Shown piece by piece: positions 56,881 through 64,000 of a DNA stretch of 64,000 nt. The position numbers and the translations under genes are program-made. Under the pieces are notes generated by a model that did not search any database, was not told the origin of the DNA, and worked only from the letters and a program-made list of their open reading frames with translations. Source of the DNA: Peromyscus leucopus (taxonomy: Eukaryota > Chordata > Mammalia > Rodentia > Cricetidae); contig NC_051068.1 in the NCBI RefSeq assembly GCF_004664715.2, forward strand, positions 14,706,798-14,770,797, in the 5' to 3' direction. The first letter of the stretch is position 1; every line of letters starts with the position of its first letter.

Positions 56881-57600
56881 GCAGTAATTATTTCTCGGGG
56901 AGATAAAACTCTCATAGCCCTAACTGTCAAATAGGGCCCTTTTCAGATTTTAATTACAAAATAAAATTAGTCTGCTCTTCCTCGGAATGGTTGGCGAGTG
57001 GTTAAACAGAGCTTTCCCCCAGTACTGGTGGTCGTCAAACTCTGCTAATTAGCGATGCTGAGAAATTCCAGTTAACAAGGGCATTCTCCGGGACTCTGCA
57101 GGTCCCCCGCCGTTCGCCTTCATTTCCATAAGGAGATTAGGAGAGGAGGGAACCCACTCAAATGCAGATGCAGGAGCGAAGCGTTTTTAACAAGCATCAT
57201 AATAGTAAGATGCTTGGCTAGTTCTCGCTAATTACTGCAACTTAAACCTCTATTTGCCACTAAGAAGAAAAAAATAAGTCTACAGCCCTCACCTCCACAA
57301 AATTGTCAGTTGGCTTCAGATATAATACTTGAGGAGGACAGGGAGCATTTAGGAGAAAAACTGACTTAAAAGATTTTTAAATAAAATTGGGTTATGCTTA
57401 GCTGTTAAGGCTTCTGGCTAGGGCCAATAGCAGAACAAAATAAAATCTGATTACTACAGGCATATGCTAATTACTAATGCTGGTCTAAAAGTGTATAGCT
57501 TTTTGCTGCCCATGGAAGGGAAGTGTTACATTCTCTTTAGATGAAGCACTTCCAGTTTTCATAAACTATGCCAGTGGCAACATTTGAAATTCTCGGAGGA
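56880..57600. promoter_or_regulatory. Candidate SRR1/N-2 enhancer region of Sox2
   Basis: This repeat-free, AT-rich block is full of homeodomain and POU-like motifs and is centred 3.1-3.8 kb upstream of the start. SRR1 (mouse) and N-2 (chick) are known at about that distance. It contains the perfect palindrome GCTAATTAGC (57044-57053) and TATGCTAATTAC (about 57463-57474, POU/octamer-like). Assignment rests on distance and motif content, not on an alignment. Confidence 0.55.
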
Positions 57601-58600
57601 TGAAGCACCCTGTTCCAAGTCTTTTTCTGATTGTCTACTAGTCAATAGTGTATTGTTGCTGGTACTGTAGTCAGCTATTAGAACCCCAAAGAGGCTTGCC
57701 TCTGTCATGGGCTAGGGCTGTTACAGTTATTATTAGACTTAGGGGACCTGGATGGTGCTGGATTGAAATCGGGTGGCTAGTGATCTAATTTTTTAAATGC
57801 ATATGTTCTAAAAATATAAACTAAAAATGGTTTTTGCTATCACCATCTTCTTTAATCTTATTTCATTGCCTCGATAAGTCTAAGTACAGCAAGCTTAATT
57901 AAAATAAAGCTGTAAATAAATACTACAAATGATAACACAATTGTAATGTCCTCCCATAGTTTATTCATATGATAAAGCAGTTAACAAAAGACCTAGCCAG
58001 AACGCTTACCCTCTTGAAGTACATTATGATAGAGTTCAGGTGCAAACACGTTCATCTGAAAGTTAGTTGTACACCATCCCGATGGTGGGGGGTGGGGGGG
58101 CTATTTGCTTCTTACTACTACCCTTGAGAGAAAACTATCAATATTTTCAAAAGATGTTCCTTTATCATATCCATTATTAATATTTATCTTAATAAATGTG
58201 CACCACCGTTGTCCACATCAACTCGTTGGGATTTTTTTTTCTTCAAACTTAATTATCCATAAGCTTTTTTAAGTTTTCAGGATAATGCTATTAAGCGCCT
58301 ACCGATACATACACAATCACAAAGTGAATGCTCCGCCTGCCCTTCGTGGCGCGCGGACAATCATAATTCATTCATATGTTGAATCTCATAATTTATACCT
58401 ATTTTCCCCTGGTTTAACCTTCCACTTCATCTGGCGGTTCTATGTACATTTCTAAGTTAAGCAAATTAAATTTGATTCTTATGATTTGGTCCCACGGCTT
58501 ATATGATATGTTAACTTTTCTTTTGTTTAGATTATGTGTAATTAGTTTGATCTTCCATCCTCCTCATTTTTTTTTTAACTTTAATTATTTCTACACACCT
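57600..58600. other. Unique AT-rich sequence, possible further enhancer elements
   Basis: No repeats or ORFs are recognised. A G-run block lies at 58085-58100 (G-quadruplex potential). A non-repetitive stretch near 58290-58430 (ACAATCATAATTCATTC-type homeodomain motifs) looks like conserved non-coding DNA. No gene is seen. Confidence 0.4.
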
Positions 58601-58642
58601 TCTTTTTAAAGGTAAAAGCATAGGCTTGGAAACGCAAATATA

Positions 58643-58656
58643 CCAGCAGGGGGCGC
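58643..58656 (+). promoter_or_regulatory. CTCF core motif, forward orientation
   Basis: CCAGCAGGGGGCGC matches the CTCF consensus CCASYAGRKGGCRS at every position. It lies about 2.1 kb upstream of the Sox2 start and points toward the gene. CTCF binding just upstream of Sox2 is known in mouse ES cells. Occupancy in this species is inferred. Confidence 0.75.
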
Positions 58657-58659
58657 AGC

Positions 58660-59460
58660 AGCCACATCCCAGAAACGAGGCGTACTGAAAAGTCGGTGGC
58701 TGCTTTCCCCAGCTCAACCTTTTCTGTAGTCTCCAGAGATTCGTGTTGAGCGTAATAGTACACCCCGAATAAGCTGAAAACAATGCTTTAATTTGAAGAG
58801 TCCCAAATATTTGCGCGTTTCTGTAAGTCCTTTCCGGGTTCCCAAGAGCTAGAGCAACCAAGATTTAAGGAGCACCTGGGGCAGGCAGAGGGTGGATTAG
58901 AGAAGAAATTTTTTCAAGTTTGCAAAAATTATTTACCACAACTTTTCAGGGTGTCAAGTGAACGTATTTAGCTTGAGTGTGACAATAACAGCCAAGTCCG
59001 GGAGGGCAGGAATTGGAGACGTGGGGTGGGGGGAGGAGAGCGGTGTTGGGGAGCGGAGAATAAACAGGACAGTTTGTAAGGACAATATGCGGAGCGTGGC
59101 TGAACGCTTTCTTTAGGCCGAGTTGGGGTGGTTGAGGGGAGGAGGGGCTGAGAGAATTGCAGAAGAAAAAAAAATAAGTAACCCTGATGGTTTAAGCTCT
59201 TTATTTAACAAGAAAAAAAAAATGGCATCAGGACTTTTTTTTTTCCTTCTCTCCTCCCTTTTGTACCCAAGTGCATTTTAGCCACAAAGGTTCCAACAAG
59301 AGTGGAAGGAAACTTAGACCGGGCTTTGTTTGACTCCGTGTAGCGACAACAAGAGAAACAAAACTACCTATTTGTAACGGACGTGGTGCGGTGGCTCTGG
59401 GCTTTTAGAGCGCCTGCCGATTGAAATCTTTACGTCTCGACAATGGGAGATCGGCTAAAA
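58660..59460. other. Unique sequence between CTCF motif and GC-rich shoulder
   Basis: No gene or interspersed repeat is seen. Short A/T homopolymers lie at 59166-59240, with G-rich runs near 59020-59040. Confidence 0.4.
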
Positions 59461-60500
59461 TTACCCTCTCGGGTCCTGGGCGGGCAAGATTCTTGAGCCC
59501 CTACCCCCGCCCCCAGCCCATCCTCCGGCAGCCTGGGTTGCTGGGGCCCGGCTCCCCGGGTTCCGCAGGCCTTGTCCTTGCGCACTTTGTCTGCACCTGT
59601 ACCTCTGAACCCCGCGCCTCCCAGGCCCCAGTGCCTCTCTCTCGGCCCTAGACCAACTCGGCCGGGCCTTCGCGGCTACCACCGTGCCAGTCAGCAGGGG
59701 CCACGCCGGCTGCGCAGCTCCCTTCCTGGGAACGCTGCGTGGGAGGGAGTTTGTGAGCACAGCCCAAATGCCACCTCCGTGCCTCGCGGTGGGATGCCAG
59801 GAAGTTGCGTGACCCTCCCCCATCGCCTGCGCTCTGGAGCCTCTTTCTGTTGATTCTTCGTCCCCAGGCTCTCATCTGAAACTGCCACCACTGAAATCCT
59901 CTTGTGTCGGGGGTGGGGGTTAGGAAGAGTGGGAGGAGAGTTCAGGCTTTGCCTTTGCACCCTCTGGATGGGACAGGCTGGTGGAGGAGGGAGTTAGGGT
60001 TGAGGACACGTGCTGCGGTTCCTTAAGCCACACCTGAGTCAGGCTAGGAGAACCAGGCCTGGCCCTAGCTCTGCAGTGGGCCACACGGGCAGAGGACTCG
60101 TGTTTGGGAACCGAGCAGATGACGTGGAAGCCAGGAGGGCGCTGAGGCCCGGAGGCTTGGGTCTAACTTCTTGTCTGTGCTGTGAGAAGAGGGGCTGAGT
60201 GGGTGTTGGCACCAAGGTAGGAAGAGGGGCTGGAACCCAGAGCAGTGCCGCGGATGAGCGGAGGAACAATGGCACACCACCTCCGGCCCTGCCAGCTTCC
60301 TGAAATACTAGTTGGACGGTCGCCCTGAACCACCCATGGGCCCTGCCCCACCCTGGCCCCAGCTCCCCGCGCCCCATCCTCCCTTATGTACCCAAGAGGG
60401 AGCCAATATTCCGTAGCAAAGGGGTTAGGAGCCGTCGCCTTGGTGCTGTTTACCCACTTCCTTCGAACAGGCGTGCGCCGTGACCTGTTGCTGAGGAAGG
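59460..60500. other. GC-rich upstream shoulder of Sox2
   Basis: C/G-rich sequence with scattered CpGs and no repeat. Several overlapping short ORFs run through it on both strands, as expected for GC-rich DNA, and none has gene-like features. It probably belongs to the extended CpG island and promoter-proximal region. Confidence 0.5.
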
Positions 60501-60603
60501 GGGATACAAAGGTTCCCCCGCGGCCGGCTGCAGCCTGCGGGCCCGCCTCCCCCGCGCCGCTCCGGGCACAGCGCTCTGCTGGGCTCGGCTCGGCGGCGCG
60601 GCA

Positions 60604-60728
60604 GGCCCCGCCCCCTTTCATGCAAAACCCTCTGGCGAGGCTGGGCTCCGGCGCAGGAGCCGGCGCTCGCTGATTGGCCGCCGGAAACCCATTTATTCCC
60701 TGACAGCCCCCATCACATGGATGGTTGT
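60604..60728 (+). promoter_or_regulatory. Sox2: Sox2 core promoter (GC box, octamer-like, CCAAT and TATA-like elements)
   Basis: In order: a GC box CCCCGCCCCC (about 60607-60616, Sp1 type), an octamer-like ATGCAAAA (60620-60627), an inverted CCAAT box ATTGG (60673-60677, NF-Y type) and a TATA-like ATTTATTCC (60691-60699) about 30 bases before the inferred start. A CCAAT box that controls Sox2 is known in mouse. The spacing supports a focused start at about 60725-60730. Confidence 0.75.
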
Positions 60729-60901
60729 CTATTAACTTGTTCAAAAAAGTATCAGGAGTTGTCAAGGCAGAGAAGAGAGTGTTTGCAAAAAGGGAAAAGT
60801 ACTTTGCTGCCTCTTTAAGACTAGGGCTGGGAGAAAGAAGAGGAGAGAGAAAGAAAGGAGAGAAGTTTGGAGCCCGAGGCTTAAGCCTTTCCAAAAACTA
60901 A

Positions 60902-62101
<1,200 letters not shown>

Positions 62102-63195
62102 GGGCCGGACCGCGAACTGGAGAAGGGGAGAGCTTTTCAAAGAGAAACAAGGGAATTGGGAGGGGTGCAAAAGAGAGTAAGAAAAATCTGATATGCTCAA
62201 AAGGAAAAAAAAAAATCTCATTACCCGCAGCAAAATGACAGCTGCGGAAAAGACCACCAATCCCATCCAAATTAACGCAAAAACCGTGATGCCGACTAGA
62301 AAACTTTTATGAGAGATCTTGGGACTTCTTTTTGGGGGACTATTTTTGTACAGAGAAAACCTGAGGGCGGCGGGGAGGGTAGGGGAATCGGACCATGTAT
62401 AGATCTGGAGAAAGAAACTACGCAAAACTTTTTTTTTAAAGTTCTAGTGGTACTTTAGGCGCTTCGCAGGGAGTTTGCAAAAGTCTTTACCAGTGATATT
62501 TAGAGCTAGACTCCGAGCGACAAAAAAAGTTTTAATATTTGCAAGCAACTTTTGTACAGTATTTATCGAGATAAACATGGCAATCAAATGTCCATTGTTT
62601 ATAAGCTGAGAATTTGCCAATATTTTTCGAGGAAAGGGTTCTTGCTGGGTTTTGATTCTGCAGCTTAAATTTAGGACCGTTACAAACAAGGAAGAAATTT
62701 ATTCGGATTTGAGCCTTTTAGTTTTAAAATTGTACAAAAGGAAGACTTGAGAGCAAGTACTGGCAAGACCATTTTCTTGGTCTTGTTTGAAAGGGCAAAC
62801 GTTCTAGATTGTACTAAATTTTTAACTTACTGTTAAAGGCAAAAAAAAAAAAAATGTCCATGCAGGTTGATATTGTTGGTAATTTATAAAAGCTTTTGTT
62901 CAATCCCACCTTTCCATTTTGTTCAGATAAAAAATATGGAATTACTGTGTTTGGAATATTTTCTTATGGTTTGTAATATTTCTGTAAATTTATTGTGATA
63001 TTTTAAGGTTCTTCCCCTTTTATTTTCCGTAGTTGTATTTTAAAATATTCGGCTCTGTTATTGGAATCAGGCTGCCGAAAATCCATGTATATATTTGAAC
63101 TAATACCATCCTTATAACAGCTACATTTTCAACTTAAGTTTTTACTCCATTATGCACAGTTTGAGATAAATAAATTTTTGAAATATGGACACTGG
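62102..63195 (+). other. Sox2: Sox2 3'UTR
   Basis: This is AU-rich sequence after the stop codon, typical of a regulated short-lived mRNA. It contains AACTGGA (62115-62121), a seed match for miR-145, and CAGTATT (62557-62563), a seed match for the miR-200b/c/429 family. Both families are reported regulators of human SOX2; functionality here is inference. Several UUUAUU/AUUUA motifs and an A13 tract (about 62840-62853) are present. Confidence 0.85.
63169..63174 (+). terminator. Sox2: Sox2 polyadenylation signal AATAAA
   Basis: A canonical AATAAA lies within GATAAATAAATTTTTG. The human and mouse mRNAs are recalled to end shortly after, near GGACACTG, so cleavage is expected at about 63190-63195. 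Confidence 0.85.
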
Positions 63196-64000
63196 AATTA
63201 TGCCTGAGTCTTTCATTTCTTTAGCTAGCAGTGCTTAGACATAACTTCTTGGGGAATTAGAATACCGTGTTGAGTGAGCTGCCAGGCTTGATGTTACCAG
63301 CAATGTCTGTTAGCATTAACTGCAGAAGAAAAAGATGGCTGGATGATTAATAACGGGAAACTGAAATGCGCTGTCATTTCTAAAATAGAAACTAGAGGCA
63401 TATATTGTAAGTCCACCCCCTCCTTTCCTAAGCAGCGTGAATAAGTGCGATGTGGGCTTAAGCTAGCTTGTACCACTTGTTGCCAGAAGGAGTCGATTCT
63501 GAAATTTTCATGTGGCTTAGCAGATGGGGTATTGAGCCAAATCAGAGCCAGGTTGGCTGGGTTTGTTTTCATTTTCTTTACAACACAATGGCCCTTTGAA
63601 ATGTGGTTTTATAGGGGAAAATGATGCTTCTTGTATCGGAATAATTACAAAGTAGACAGGCCGAGTGTTCTGCCGGGTAGGTGCTTGGGTGACTAGCCTT
63701 GCTATTGTGTGAGGAAACCAGGGGTTTTCTGTCTTTGTTTCCTGACTTCATAAACTTTCTCCTCTACGTTTTCCTGTTTGGGGCGAGGGAAAAGCGAAGA
63801 CCGGCTTACAAAATTCCCTTACTTATCATGGACTTTTTATTTATTTTCCCCCTTTCTCCCCCCCACCCCACCCCGGATTCCACTTCTTAATTTGGCAGCG
63901 CGGGTCCAAGCCTGTAGTCCCAAATCGGATAATCTCTGCAGCTGGTTACACGCAAAAGAGAAGCCAGGCAACAGACATATTACAGAAGAAAACTCGACTG
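63196..64000. other. Sequence downstream of Sox2
   Basis: Unique DNA with a C-run (63858-63878). The known downstream enhancer SRR2 lies about 3.6-4.0 kb from the start in mouse and would fall beyond the window's end. No gene is seen here. Confidence 0.5.

Noticed and set aside
63900..64000. SRR2 enhancer of Sox2
   Set aside because: The expected distance (3.6-4.0 kb after the start) lies past the window end, and I do not see its core motif.

Overview
The window is mammalian, rodent nuclear DNA that ends just past the single-exon transcription factor gene Sox2 (CDS 61142-62101, + strand, 319 residues). B1 copies carry the 'gttccaggaaaggcgcaaag' arm, and there are B2, ID, B3 and B4 SINEs and a mys-like LTR. 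Together these point to a cricetid (hamster, vole or deer-mouse group) rather than Mus or Rattus. This assignment is an inference from repeat style. Apart from Sox2 there is no intact protein-coding gene; the other long ORFs are LINE-1 remains or repeat shadows.

Positions 1-47.3 kb are gene-free and dense in repeats: several dozen SINEs, many with visible target-site duplications (TSDs), long microsatellites, a hAT-type DNA transposon copy, LTR pieces and two large LINE-1 insertions. The first LINE-1 (2395-5277, +) is 5'-truncated, has a perfect 20-bp TSD and was later hit by a 299-bp LTR with a 6-bp TSD. The second insertion (15491-20134, -) is the oddest object in the window. One 14-bp TSD encloses a LINE-1 5'UTR plus ORF1, fused to about 2.3 kb of non-LINE sequence that carries an intron-like segment, an AATAAA signal and a poly(A) tail. 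It reads as a chimeric LINE-1/host-transcript retrocopy.

From about 47.3 kb to the end I recognise no SINE or LINE at all. This SINE-poor domain holds candidate regulatory DNA of Sox2: a candidate spliced exon (48969-49257) of a Sox2ot-like transcript, AT-rich homeodomain/SOX-motif blocks, CTCF-type motifs in divergent orientation (two facing left at 50052 and 51563, one facing right at 58643), a block at about -3.7 kb where the SRR1/N-2 enhancer is known in mouse and chick, a CpG island, and the promoter with an inverted CCAAT box and TATA-like element. The Sox2 mRNA should run from about 60729 to about 63195. The downstream SRR2 enhancer would lie just beyond the window.
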